Assembly (NCBI RefSeq): GCF_007971385.1
Contig: NZ_CP042434.1
Location: 186,001 to 250,000 of the forward strand
Origin: Arachidicoccus ginsenosidivorans
GTDB lineage: Bacteria > Bacteroidota > Bacteroidia > Chitinophagales > Chitinophagaceae
Direction of reading: 5' to 3'
DNA: 64,000 nt
The notes below the pieces were generated by a model. It was not told the origin of the DNA, searched no databases, and was given only the letters and a program-made list of their open reading frames with translations. Of this stretch, positions 29,362 to 39,512 are shown piece after piece (position 1 is the first letter of the stretch; each line of letters begins with the position of its first letter). The position numbers and the translations under genes were made by a program.

Positions 29362-31734
29362 ATGCCTTCTATAAATAAAACTGATATTCAACCATTTAGC
29401 TATGGCTATTGGAAAAAATCCTGGCTTATGATACTCATGATTTTACTAGGCAGCTTTTCTTGGGCGCAGCGCGATCTAAGTAGTTTTCCCAACTATGACC
29501 TGGTGCCTAAAGCTGTCAGGTTAAAAGCGCAGCCTGGTAAATTTAACATTACCAATCAACTGCGGATAACGGCACCAACACAGTGGAAAGCGGCAGCTGA
29601 TTTGCTGGCATCAAGCTGGCATTTACCCGCTACATCGGTCATTTTAAAAAATACATCAAAAGTCAACAAACACCAGCCTGCTATTCAATTTATTCAAGTA
29701 TCTGCCGCAAGGTTATCTAAAATCATATTAGATTCAATTGGTGTTGCTCATCAAAATGATCTGAATTTGCACATAGCTGAGGCTTACTCTTTAAAGGTTA
29801 GCGATAAAACCATCCAGATTCAGGCGGTAGACAAAGCAGGTGCCCTTCATGGCCTATTTACCCTCTTGCAATTAGAAAAGCTACAATGGCAGTCAAACCA
29901 ATTGCCGGCAGTTAGCATTCAGGATTATCCAAGGTTTGCCTATAGAGGACTGATGCTGGATGTCAGCCGCAATTTTTTCCCTCCAGCGTATATCAAAAAA
30001 CTGCTGGATCTAATGGCCCTTTACAAATTGAATAATTTTCACTGGCACCTGACCGATGGCGGCGGATGGCGGCTGGAGATTAAAAAATATCCCCTACTGA
30101 CTTCAAAGGCTGCCTTCAGGCCGGAGGGCACGCAGACAGCCTGGAGTAAAGCCGGTAGAAAATACAGTAAAGAAGGCGAGCCAGGCAGCTATGGCGGGTA
30201 TTATACCCAGCAGCAAGTAAGAGATATTGTAGCCTACGCAAGTGCCAGAGGCATTAATATCATCCCGGAAATAGAATTTCCGGGACACGCAGAAGAACTT
30301 TTACACGCTTATCCCTTTTTATCAGCCACCGGATCCGCTCATGGTGTTCATGAACTCAATGTCTGTAGTGAGGCGACTTATACCTTTATGGAAAATTTAC
30401 TCACAGAAGTAATGCAGCTATTTCCTTCTACCTATATTCATATTGGTGGCGATGAGGCCTCTAAAAAGTCCTGGAAGGATTGCCAGGATTGTAAGGTTCT
30501 TATGAAAAAAGAGAATATCAAAACATTGGCGGGGCTGCAGAGTTATGGCATCCGGCGATTAGAACAATTTTTAGCCAGTCATGGCCGTAAGCTCTTGGGT
30601 TGGGATGAAATTACCCAGGGAGGACTCGCCCCTGGAGCCGCCGTTATGGTCTGGCGTAATCCACATACCGCTATTGAAGTTGCCAGGCAGGGGCATTACG
30701 CCATTGAGGCGCCCAGCAAATACTTATATCTGGACCATTACCAGTCTGACCCCATGAGCGAGCCGGAGGCCATTGGCGGTTATATTCCTCTATCCAAGGT
30801 CTATCATTTTAATCCACTTCCCAAGGACAGCTTAACGGAGCGGCAAAAGCCCTTTATGCTGGGTGTGCAGGCAAATTTATTTACAGAATGGGTACCCACC
30901 GAAAAGCATGCCGATTATATGCTGTTCCCCAGAGCCTTAGCGCTGGCGGAGATTGGATGGACTCCCCATAAAAGCCAGCATTACCAGGATTTTTTAAAAA
31001 GAATACAAGGCCAGTATCTGTTATTACAGCGAGCATTTGTGCATTATCACAGACCAGATCCAACCGTGCTGCATGATGAATACATAGATAAGCAAAAGAG
31101 GCAAATGATGGTTACCCTTTCCAGTGAATACAACCGTCCGGCTATTTATTATTCTACAGATGGTTCAGATCCCTTAACACATGGCATATTATACACAGCA
31201 CCTTTTCCCATAAAAGGCCATGCGCTCGTAAAGGCGGCAGTTCTGGACAGTACGGTTCGAAATATCAAAATCGACAGCTTTACAGTAGATTATCACCGGG
31301 CCATCGGCAAAACTGTCTATTATAATTCGCCCTATGCTAAAAGCTATCCTGGCGCAGGCAACAGCACCTTAACGGATGGTATAACCGGTACACTCACTTA
31401 CAGCGATGACCGGTGGCAGGGCTTTTTAGGAAAACAGATGGACGTAACAGTAGACATGAACCTCCCTACGGACCTACATAGCCTGGATATCCGTTTTATG
31501 CAACTCACAGGCCCGGGCGTTTATATGCCTATTCAGGTTGCTGTTTTTTTGTCAAATGACAACAAAAACTTTCAACCGGCAGGGATTATAAAAACCACCA
31601 CGCCCACCACCCAAACCCGGCTGCGTTTTGAAAATTATCACTTTAATCTTCAGGGAAATAAAGCCCGGTACATAAGAGTAGTGGCTCCTGTTTTTCGTGG
31701 ATTTCTCTTTACGGATGAGATTAAAATTTATTAA
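29362..31734 (+). CDS. GH20 beta-N-acetylhexosaminidase
   Basis: Exported exo-hexosaminidase. Signal segment is about residues 19-35 (LLGSFSWAQ). GH20b N-terminal domain is about 48-185. The catalytic barrel starts at YRGLMLDVSRNFFPPAYIKKLLDLMALYKLNNFHWHLTD (195-232) and contains PEIEFPGHAEELL and YIHIGGDEA, with catalytic D364-E365. The C-terminus has a CHB_HEX_C-like Ig domain (YYSTDGSDPLTHGILYTAPF, about 595-650) and an F5/8-type beta-sandwich (about 660-790) that may bind carbohydrate. The length of 790 residues is normal for this multi-domain class. It keeps the classical HIGGDE, unlike the GH20 at 12830-15319. Chitobiose or N-glycan ends are likely substrates. Confidence 0.93.
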   Translation: MPSINKTDIQPFSYGYWKKSWLMILMILLGSFSWAQRDLSSFPNYDLVPKAVRLKAQPGKFNITNQLRITAPTQWKAAADLLASSWHLPATSVILKNTSKVNKHQPAIQFIQVSAARLSKIILDSIGVAHQNDLNLHIAEAYSLKVSDKTIQIQAVDKAGALHGLFTLLQLEKLQWQSNQLPAVSIQDYPRFAYRGLMLDVSRNFFPPAYIKKLLDLMALYKLNNFHWHLTDGGGWRLEIKKYPLLTSKAAFRPEGTQTAWSKAGRKYSKEGEPGSYGGYYTQQQVRDIVAYASARGINIIPEIEFPGHAEELLHAYPFLSATGSAHGVHELNVCSEATYTFMENLLTEVMQLFPSTYIHIGGDEASKKSWKDCQDCKVLMKKENIKTLAGLQSYGIRRLEQFLASHGRKLLGWDEITQGGLAPGAAVMVWRNPHTAIEVARQGHYAIEAPSKYLYLDHYQSDPMSEPEAIGGYIPLSKVYHFNPLPKDSLTERQKPFMLGVQANLFTEWVPTEKHADYMLFPRALALAEIGWTPHKSQHYQDFLKRIQGQYLLLQRAFVHYHRPDPTVLHDEYIDKQKRQMMVTLSSEYNRPAIYYSTDGSDPLTHGILYTAPFPIKGHALVKAAVLDSTVRNIKIDSFTVDYHRAIGKTVYYNSPYAKSYPGAGNSTLTDGITGTLTYSDDRWQGFLGKQMDVTVDMNLPTDLHSLDIRFMQLTGPGVYMPIQVAVFLSNDNKNFQPAGIIKTTTPTTQTRLRFENYHFNLQGNKARYIRVVAPVFRGFLFTDEIKIY

Positions 31735-31810
31735 TCAGGACATTTTTATTTTCTTTTTGAACCCATGGGGCTAAAAAAGCCTAACTTTATAAAAGACAAC
31801 CTGTTCTCCT

Positions 31811-32527
31811 ATGGCTAAGCACCAACAAAATAAGGGATCAAAAAACACACATACCCCTATGATCAGTCGACTTTCCGGAACGGTTAAACTGATCATCAGT
31901 CTAGTACTGGCTGTCTTATTTTTCTTTTTGATCCCGGTTCCCAAAGCCTCTCATGTTGTATTTAGCTGGGATATTTTCTGCTTAAGTCAGGTGGTGCTGA
32001 TCTGGTGGTCCATGCTTCCGGTAGCCTCAAAAGACATCAGGCAGGAAGCGCAGCACCAGGATAGCAGCCGTGCCTATATTTTTGTATTGTCATTATTTGC
32101 CGCCTTGTTTTCAATATTCTCAGTGATACAGATGCTGCTCAGCGCCGGATCAGATGAAGTATATAAAGCCTTGAATCTAATAAGCGGCGTCAGCTGCATG
32201 ATTTTATCCTGGGTCTTGGTTCATACAATTTTCGCCGTGCGATATGCCCATTTATTTTATGCAAGAGATATGAGTAGAAAAGACAGGCATGCAGGCGGGC
32301 TTGACTTTCCGAGCCATCCAGAGGATGATACACCCGCCTGGCCGGACTTTATGGATTTTGCTTATTTTTCGTTTACCTTAGGCACTACTTTTCAGGTATC
32401 TGATGTACAGATAACAGATCGGCGCATCAGGCGCATTGCCATGATTCACGGTTTATTCTCATTTGCCTTTAATGCGGCAATCATTGCGCTTAGTGTAAAT
32501 ATCATCTCAGGACTCATCGGTAAATAA
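31811..32527 (+). CDS. DUF1345 domain-containing inner-membrane protein
   Basis: Integral membrane protein, 238 residues, with about six hydrophobic helices (around 28-48, 50-70, 92-112, 120-148, 180-200 and 210-235). The conserved DUF1345 stretch WPDFMDFAYFSFTLGTTFQVSDVQITDRRIRRIAMIHGLFSFAFN lies near the C-terminus, and HTIFAVRYAHLFYARD in the middle. No function has been established for the family, as far as I know. It begins 76 bases after the GH20 gene on the same strand; an imperfect promoter-like pair (TTTG at about 31760, TAACTTTA at about 31783) lies between them. Confidence 0.85.
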   Translation: MAKHQQNKGSKNTHTPMISRLSGTVKLIISLVLAVLFFFLIPVPKASHVVFSWDIFCLSQVVLIWWSMLPVASKDIRQEAQHQDSSRAYIFVLSLFAALFSIFSVIQMLLSAGSDEVYKALNLISGVSCMILSWVLVHTIFAVRYAHLFYARDMSRKDRHAGGLDFPSHPEDDTPAWPDFMDFAYFSFTLGTTFQVSDVQITDRRIRRIAMIHGLFSFAFNAAIIALSVNIISGLIGK

Positions 32528-32614
32528 CCCTTTTGATCAGATAGCAACTTACATTATATAGCAACAAAAAATAATTTGGCTGCCTTTTTAAACCATTTTT
32601 AAATTTAAGGAAAC

Positions 32615-33775
32615 CTATTTTTCTTTTGATGCTTGATGTAAGGTGATCATTTCTTTGCCTGCGAGTAAAAAGGCGCCCACTGCATACAATTCGGTATCAT
32701 CATAATTAACATGACCCGGCGCAGCACCGATGGGCTGGGCAAACCCCAGCATCCCATTAGGATGCAAACATCCTACCAATGCTTCCCAGGCTCTATCTAC
32801 CGTGGAAGTATATAAACTGGCATCCAGCACGCCATGGTTGATTCCCCAGGCCATCGCATAGCAATAAAAAGCAGTGCCACTGGTCTCTTTGCCAGGATAA
32901 CTACCCGGATCCAATAAACTGGCATGCCAGGTACCGTCAGATTGCTGCAACCCGGCAATTCTACTGGCCATTTCCCTAAATTGAGCGACCCAATAGCGCC
33001 TATCCCAATAATCTTCTGGCATATATTGAAGCACTCTGGCCAGACCCGCCATCACCCAGGCATTGCCTCTGGACCAGAAAACCTTTGCCCCATTATTTTC
33101 CTTTTTGTCAAAATAACGGCTATCCCGGTAAAACAATCGTTCTTTTTTATCATAGAGATAATCAGATGTCTTCCACCAAAGTTTATCTACCAGGTTCATA
33201 TAATTGCGGTTACCTGTAACATGAGCCAACATAGCGATTGGTGGCGGTCCCATAAAAAGCGCATCACACCAGGCCCATTCTCTTAGGGAAATATTATTTT
33301 TCCACGCCAAAGATTCTGTATGAGGCCTGGTCTTAAGTGTATCTGCAAGTGCCTTTAAGTCGGCGATTCTAACAGGATCTTTATGCAATTCATAGAGCCC
33401 GCAGTAGAGTTGTCCAATACAATAGTTGTCTGCATGATAACGATCTGCTCCTGATTTAAGTTTCCACTGCAAAGAATCTGCTACCTGATTTAAAAATGCC
33501 AGTGTTGCAGAGTCTTTGGAGACCTCCTGCCAGGCGAGCAGGCCGGTATATAAAGCAGCGCTGGTCCAATTTCCCATTGGATGGCGCCAACCTTTATGTT
33601 TAATGGAATCCATCTGCCAATTCGCAGCACGCTGCATATCGGCATAGATACTTTTAGCACTGATGCTGTTTTTGGCAGCACTATATTGGTATAAGGCTGC
33701 CGGTTTACAACCTGCCAGGCTGAGCAGGGCCAGTGCAGCTAAAGTCATGCCCGTCAATAAAAATCTGCTTTTCAT
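32615..33775 (-). CDS. GH105/GH88-type unsaturated glucuronyl/rhamnogalacturonyl hydrolase
   Basis: Exported lipoprotein enzyme (signal with LSLAGC, cysteine about residue 23) of the alpha/alpha-barrel family that removes the terminal unsaturated uronic acid left by polysaccharide lyases. Typical elements are NWQMDSIKHKGWRHPMGNWTSAALYTGLLAW, LREWAWCDALFMGPPPIAMLAHVTGN (catalytic aspartate in WCDALFMGP), KVFWSRGNAWVMAGLARVLQYMP and DGTWHASLLDPGSYPGKETSGTAFYCYAMAWGINHG. The 386 residues match YesR/YteR-like GH105 enzymes. There is no lyase or SusCD next to it, so it may act on oligosaccharides imported elsewhere. Confidence 0.9.
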   Translation of the reverse strand: MKSRFLLTGMTLAALALLSLAGCKPAALYQYSAAKNSISAKSIYADMQRAANWQMDSIKHKGWRHPMGNWTSAALYTGLLAWQEVSKDSATLAFLNQVADSLQWKLKSGADRYHADNYCIGQLYCGLYELHKDPVRIADLKALADTLKTRPHTESLAWKNNISLREWAWCDALFMGPPPIAMLAHVTGNRNYMNLVDKLWWKTSDYLYDKKERLFYRDSRYFDKKENNGAKVFWSRGNAWVMAGLARVLQYMPEDYWDRRYWVAQFREMASRIAGLQQSDGTWHASLLDPGSYPGKETSGTAFYCYAMAWGINHGVLDASLYTSTVDRAWEALVGCLHPNGMLGFAQPIGAAPGHVNYDDTELYAVGAFLLAGKEMITLHQASKEK

Positions 33776-34067
33776 AAATGGTATAGGTCGTTAAATTGAA
33801 CAGATCGTTGATCCCAAGGAGCTTTTTGCTAAGGTCATCAGATTCCGATTTTAGCAGCAGGTGAGATGACCTAAAACAGGCGTTTTGTTGTTATTTCTGT
33901 CATACGCTTTTTTGCCCCTTAACCAGGCAAAAATAAACAAAGTATTTTGGGTGGGCAAATCTACTATGATAAACAGTCCATAATAAAGGGAGTCCCTTTT
34001 AAAAAGGTGACTCCCCGATGTAACGACAAAAAAGACTTTTTTCAATCGTTTTGTCCATTTAAACCGC

Positions 34068-35144
34068 TTAAGCTGTTTTAGTCAGCAGCGCCAGATGCCG
34101 GTCATTTTCAAGATAAGGCCATTGAATACCGTTTAAACTTGCATTGATCTGCTGAATTCTCCCGATGAGTACCGGAAATTCCCAGGACGGATCAAAAATA
34201 ACCTCTTTGCGAAGGCGCCGGTAATCATCCATAAGCGGCCCCAGCAGCCTGAATGGCGGGATAAAACAAAGCTTTCGGTGACAACTTTCCCTATAAACCG
34301 TGGTGGCTCTGCCAAGCCAGCGACTGCGATGCATCCTTAGCTTATTGAGTAAATTCCAATCAATTTTTACACCTTCCCCTTGTAGTTTGTCATACAAATG
34401 AACGATATCATACAGGTGTCTGGAGGTACCAGGAATGTATCTGGAGGGAATTTCAGGGATCCTGTATAATTCATGGAGTAATAACATTTTCTCCAATAAA
34501 CAATGCATGGGGCTTACCGTCCTAACAGCAAAAGGTACATTTGGAGACTGCGCCGTCATGGGACCTGCATAGGTGGATAACAGATCCTGTTGTGTACTTC
34601 AAATAGGATGAAGGGCAGCAGAGAGCATACTGCAATGGATTTTCACGACCCCTCTGGCATTATGAGAGCCGCTGTACAAGGAGGGATAATAAATATAAAT
34701 AGCCCTGGAGGGTTTATCCGGTGCATCAGCGGGCAGCAGTTCTGCCCGAACCTCTACACTTATGCCGGTATTGCGTAAATTACAGTAAAGACGATAAGCC
34801 AATTGCTTGCAGAGTACCTTTTCAACAAAGGCACAACCAAGTCTTCTGAGGTTTTTAATATAATTACGGGAAGGATTTTTCTGAGGGAGTTTCCCTACGG
34901 CTTCATGCGCCAAGACTAAATCGATGCTTTTACTCAACACCGGAGTAGTCCTTCATTGATCACAAAGGCTGCGGCTGCCATTAAGGGTTAAAAAGGAGGC
35001 AAATGGCAATTCAAATAAATTTTGGAGTACAAAGGATTGCCACCAATCATGTTCTAATAAATTGTGTGGAATACCAGAGCGCAGGGTGGCTATATTCATA
35101 TGTGCCTGTCGCTGGCTGGGCGTTGCTGTTAAAAAGTTCTGCAT
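34068..35144 (-). pseudogene. degenerate AbiEii/AbiGii-type nucleotidyltransferase toxin
   Basis: One continuous frame of about 358 codons carries AbiEii-family similarity in three blocks split by two in-frame stops, TGA at 34953-34955 and TAG at 34599-34601. Block 1: GIPHNLLEHDWWQSFVLQNLFELPFASFLTLNG. Block 2: SIDLVLAHEAVG ... LRRLGCAFVEKVL. Block 3: SPMHCLLEKMLLLHELYRIP ... TSRHLYDIVHL. Intact relatives read KDWW..VL..LFELPF..HL.FKGGTSLSK..RFSEDIDL. Here the KGGTSLSK loop is NGSRSLCD and SEDID is SKSID, so the nucleotide and metal site is gone. The antitoxin partner AbiEi is not visible upstream. No frameshift is needed, in contrast to the other broken genes in this window. Confidence 0.8.
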
Positions 35145-35352
35145 AATGTTCAAATTTAACAAGTGACGAAAATTGATAACAACACAATTTAAGGGCACAT
35201 GGTAGAAATAAATTTGACATCCAGTGCATTTTTTTTATTTATATATGTTTTACAGCAACCTAAAAATCCACTATATTATTAAACCTCGTGCAATTCAAAG
35301 GCATTAAAAAATATCCTTTCTTTATTAATTACCAATGTTTTATATTTTCTTT

Positions 35353-36339
35353 TCAATGTTTTAACTGGCTATAAAGATCAGGAAAATCGGTAATCAAGCC
35401 GTCCACTCCCATGTCCGTAAGTTTTTGCATTTCATCCAGTGTGTTGGGCGTCCAAGGGATGACTTTTACACCCTGCTGATGGAATCCTTGTATCATTTCT
35501 GGTGTAACAATATGATAATCAGGACTAAAAACAGTAGGTGTAAAGCCCAAGGCATTGATATAACCTTGAACAGAATTTGTATCATTTTTGCCCACCAAGT
35601 AAGATGTGGCAATATGAGGGAAGGAATCATGCACCATCCTTAGAGCTCTGACATCAAAGGACTGTATCATAGACCGCGATGCAATCCCCTTGTTATTGAT
35701 TGTATGCATCGCGCTTAAAACATAGGTTTTTAAATCTGGGTAATGAACACTGTCTGCCTTAGGGCTGGTTTTTAGCTCGATATTATAATGATTAGTGTGA
35801 TTTTTGATTTTACCGTAAGCTTCCACAGAATCAATCAGTACAGATAATAAAGGCCGTATGGCCGGTATTTTCTTTTGCCTGGTAAAATTGGGATAAGGCT
35901 TTAACCCTACGTCGTATTTTTGGATAGAATCGTAACGCATATTAAACAGCAGCCTGCTTTTGCCATCTTTTTGAGTCATCGTTTCTCCGGCTGGATCCAG
36001 ACTAAAATCTGCATTAAAGTAGGCGTCATGTGAAACAACTACCTGGCTGTCTTTAGACATTTGCAGATCCATTTCCAGGGTACAATTATAATCGATTGCG
36101 TTTTTTTCGCTGGCAATGGTGTTCTCCGGCATCAACCCGCGACCACCACGATGGGCCTGGGCGTCAAAGCCATCTAAAGGCTTATTTTGGGAATTTGTAT
36201 TGCAACTACTGGTCAATATAAGTCCCATTAGTAAAAGCAGCAAACCTGCCGCATAAATTGATATGCGGCTTTTGTTTGCTTTAGGTGTCTTCCCTGGTAA
36301 GCGTCCTGGGAAATGAGGTAGGTTAGATAAACGTTTCAT
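35353..36339 (-). CDS. glycerophosphodiester phosphodiesterase family protein, exported lipoprotein
   Basis: Hydrolyses glycerophosphodiesters (deacylated phospholipid headgroups) to glycerol-3-phosphate and an alcohol. The N-terminal hydrophobic stretch (about 26-46) ends in TSSC, so it is probably a lipoprotein in the periplasm or outer membrane. The GDPD barrel shows AHRGGRGLMPENTIASEKNAID (catalytic H-R and E-N), LEMDLQMSKDSQVVVSHD (metal E-D and catalytic HD), NIELKTSPKAD and VIPWTPNTLDEMQKLTDMGVDGLITDFPDL. The 328 residues are typical. It follows the phospholipase C gene by 63 bases on the same strand and lies in a group with SusC-SusD and close to the glp genes. Confidence 0.92.
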   Translation of the reverse strand: MKRLSNLPHFPGRLPGKTPKANKSRISIYAAGLLLLLMGLILTSSCNTNSQNKPLDGFDAQAHRGGRGLMPENTIASEKNAIDYNCTLEMDLQMSKDSQVVVSHDAYFNADFSLDPAGETMTQKDGKSRLLFNMRYDSIQKYDVGLKPYPNFTRQKKIPAIRPLLSVLIDSVEAYGKIKNHTNHYNIELKTSPKADSVHYPDLKTYVLSAMHTINNKGIASRSMIQSFDVRALRMVHDSFPHIATSYLVGKNDTNSVQGYINALGFTPTVFSPDYHIVTPEMIQGFHQQGVKVIPWTPNTLDEMQKLTDMGVDGLITDFPDLYSQLKH

Positions 36340-36402
36340 TTTGTTAGGTTTATATCCAATTATAAAACAAAGTGGCGTAAATTATATTACGCATGTTGTT
36401 TG

Positions 36403-38978
36403 CTAAGTAGTGGATGATCCGCTGAGTTGTGGATCGGCAATTGAAAGTTTACCAGTTTCCACCCTGCCGGCGTAATGTCGCTCAAAAAGATCATTGCCGG
36501 TTACTTTTACAACAAAGTCGTACCAGCCATCAGAAGATTTTAGGTTAATGACCAGATCAGTTGTCGCGCCTGCTGGTAATCTTTTTTTCAATGGGGCTTT
36601 CCCATAGGCTTTATCGATGATCACCAGTTCATGCGAGAAATGTTTGTCTTTATTGCTTAGCTTTAAGACCAGATTACCTGTCAAGGAGTGTACCATTAGA
36701 CGTTTGGGTTCATACTGCAACTCTAGATCCAGGTCAGGATCTTTTTGATTGCCGCTAAGTCCACGGTAAAAACCATTGGGACCATAAAGTCTGAGATCAT
36801 AACTGCCTTGCTGAAAATGATTTAATGGCCACTCATAGCGAAGCCGGCTCCCTGCTGTAAGTGAAAAATGCCAGACACGTACGGGCTCATAGACTTTGGA
36901 GTGATTCTTCTCTGCCTCCATACTCAGGTAGCCTCCATGCGCATATACCATAAATGGCGCTCCGCAGGATTTATCTTGGAAGATTTTATTACCGGCTTGC
37001 ATATCTATGGAAACGACTTTACTGGCTTTATCTATATGACCATCTGCATAGAGTTCATAAGGCAAAGGAAGGGAAGGTCGTCCACCTGGTTCCTGCAGTG
37101 GTTTCCATTTGGATTTTGTGGGATTATTTTTAAATACGTCCATTTCTTCAGCACTCAGGGCTTTATAGCCTTTGGGAACATCCTTAAACTTAGCGTTATA
37201 GATCCGTTGCACAAATTGATTTCGGTTTAAAAAGGGCAATCGTTGTTTATCTGTTTTATCAAATTTAGTAAACACAGCAGTCAGGTCACCGCAAATGGCC
37301 CTTCGCCAATCGGTAATTGTATCCTGATAAATAGTTTTTCCAAATTTGCGCTGAATAAACTTTTCGATAAATTGCAAAGAGGAAGTATGGTCTAGTACCT
37401 GTGAGCAGACCTTACCGCCTCTAGTCCAGGGAGACGCAATTATCATAGGTACCCTAAAGCCCAGACCGATCGGTCCCCCACGTGCGCCTTTTTTTGAGAT
37501 ACCGTCCCGGAGTTCATTTTCTAAACGGACCTGTTCTGCCGCGGTTTCTTTTATATCAGCAGTAACGCTACCTGTCAGGGGATTTTCAGGATCAGGGGCT
37601 ACATACGGTGGTACATGATCAAAGTAGCCATCGTTTTCATCATAGGTCAAAATAAAGATTGTCTTTTTCCAGACCTCAGGATTTTTTGTCAGAATATCGA
37701 GAATCTCAGAAGTCAGCCAGGTTCCATACCAGGGTGCACTGGGATGATCTGAGAAATTTTGCGAAGGGACTAACCAGGAAACGGTGGGTAGTTTGCCCTT
37801 ATCTACATCTTGTCTAAATTGATAGAGCACATCCCCTGCCGGGACTTCTACATCCCTTTTCTGGCCGTTATCATTATAATCCAGATGAATCAGACGGCGG
37901 TAATCGGGGTCTGCGTCATTAATAACAAAGGCATTGCGGTAGAGTCCTTTTTGAAAATCAGTCAGCTTTTCAAAGCGACCTTTGGTCCATCGACCTATTT
38001 GCTCACGGGCATCTGCCAGCACTTCATTTTTCTTTGCGATGGTCGCTCTGGCTGCATCCCATTTATCTGAATTTTCTTGTAGATTAGCTAGATTCGACTG
38101 CAATTCCTTGATTTCTTTTTGCAATTTCTCAGCCCTCTCTTGTACGGTTTTGAGATAATCAGGTCTGTACCTGATATTATACTGCGCCAGAAATTCTAAA
38201 GGATTACACCCAAAATTAGAAAGCCAGGCTCTTTCGTTGCCTTTGTAACCACCTGTGCTGGACAAATCATTTTGGTATACCTTCCAGGAGATCCCTTGCC
38301 TTTCTAAATGTTCGGGCATGGTTTTCCATCTGGCTTCTCCCCAGGGATATCATTGCGGATAAATGTTTTTGAATCGCTGTTTTTCTCCTCACGAATCGTA
38401 CCTCCCCACAGATATAACCTGTTTGGCCAGGTACTGGTCATAGCAGAACAGTAATGTTGATCACAAATCGTAAAAGCATCTGCCATTGCATAGTTGAAGG
38501 GCAGATCCTCCCGGATATAATGCCCCAGGGTCAAAGGCATGTCTCTGTACTGCGGATTACCCGATTTTTTAGCCTCCAGCCAACCATCATACCTACTTAG
38601 GTTATCTGCATCTACCTGACTGGCCCTGGAATGTGGAATAGACCCCATCCAGGTAATTTTGCTATCCTCAATGCTAAAACGAAAAGGAGCATAAGTTTCC
38701 CCTTTTTTATTGCTTTGCAGCCAGACGGGATTGTTATTTCCCAGGGTAATTACCCTGGGGTCATTAAATCCGCGAACACCTCTAAGCGCTCCAAAACAGT
38801 GATCAAAAGCCCGGTTCTCCTGCATTAAGATGACAATGTGTTCGGCCTCATAAAAATCACTTCCCTCCTTTGGATCTATCTCCAGTGCCTTTTTGATGGA
38901 GGCCGGTACAGCCGTTGCCACACCGGCTGCCCCTGAAAGCAGCATCGCTTTTTTCAGAAATTCTCTTCTTGAATCCAT
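36403..38978 (-). CDS. phosphocholine-specific phospholipase C (non-haemolytic PLC family), one frameshift
   Basis: Secreted phosphodiesterase that splits phosphatidylcholine-type lipids into diacylglycerol and phosphocholine. Start at MDSRREFLKKAMLLSG (38978), a twin-arginine-type signal (RREFLKK). Catalytic domain: EAEHIVILMQENRAFDHCFGALRGVRGFNDP, later TYDENDGYFDHVPPYVAP and RVPMIIASPWTRGGKVCSQVLDHTSSLQFIEKF. Two C-terminal DUF756-like beta domains follow (about residues 660-850), e.g. FSLTAGSRLRYEWPLNHFQQGSYDLRLYGPNGFYRG. The frame breaks at the C run 38339-38342; one extra base restores IPGGEARWKTMPEHLERQ. Restored length is about 858 residues, normal for the family. It sits between SusD2 and the glycerophosphodiesterase. 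The Tat signal implies folding with metal in the cytoplasm before export. Confidence 0.92.
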
Positions 38979-39512
38979 GTTTTTAATTTTTATATAAGCT
39001 AGCACAACCTAACTTGAGTTGTTTCTTATTTTATATAACTTATTTTAATAAAACGATTACATTTATTGACCGCAGGCGCAGCCGCGGTATTACCCAGGTT
39101 CGCAACATCAGAAGACATTAGAATACATTAAGATCTCCTGGCGCGGGTTTCGATTTTTTTCAAATTGCGCCATACCACATTTTATAAACTACCTAAGCTG
39201 TGCAACACAACGCTTTAACCGAATGTCGCTTATTTCTTATTGCGTTTGCTATTTTATGTTGACCATATTTTACTTGCTTGTCCTTGTATGGTGGATTAAA
39301 TATACAATTATTTATGGATGTCCGCTGCATTATTTAAGGTTGGTTTACATTTTATGATATCCCATTCAATAATGAAAAACAATAATGAAAAGATATAACC
39401 TTACTGCCTATGGATCTGTCACAGATCCATAGGCAGGTTTCTCCCCAAATGCATTGAAACAGGTCCTTGTCTTAATCATTCTCCTATTAAGGATCCCAGA
39501 AATATCCAACTA
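38979..39512. other. intergenic stretch between SusD2 and phospholipase C
   Basis: About 530 bases without a gene. It contains the perfect hairpin at 39404-39436 near the SusD2 end; the rest is AT-rich and may hold a promoter for the PLC gene, though no exact consensus was found. Confidence 0.5.
39404..39436 (-). repeat. perfect 15-bp hairpin downstream of SusD2
   Basis: CTGCCTATGGATCTG and its exact complement are separated by 3 bases. It begins about 77 bases past the SusD2 stop. There is no T-run, so it is better seen as an mRNA 3' stabiliser, a processing site or a factor-dependent terminator separating SusCD from the phospholipase genes. Confidence 0.75.
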
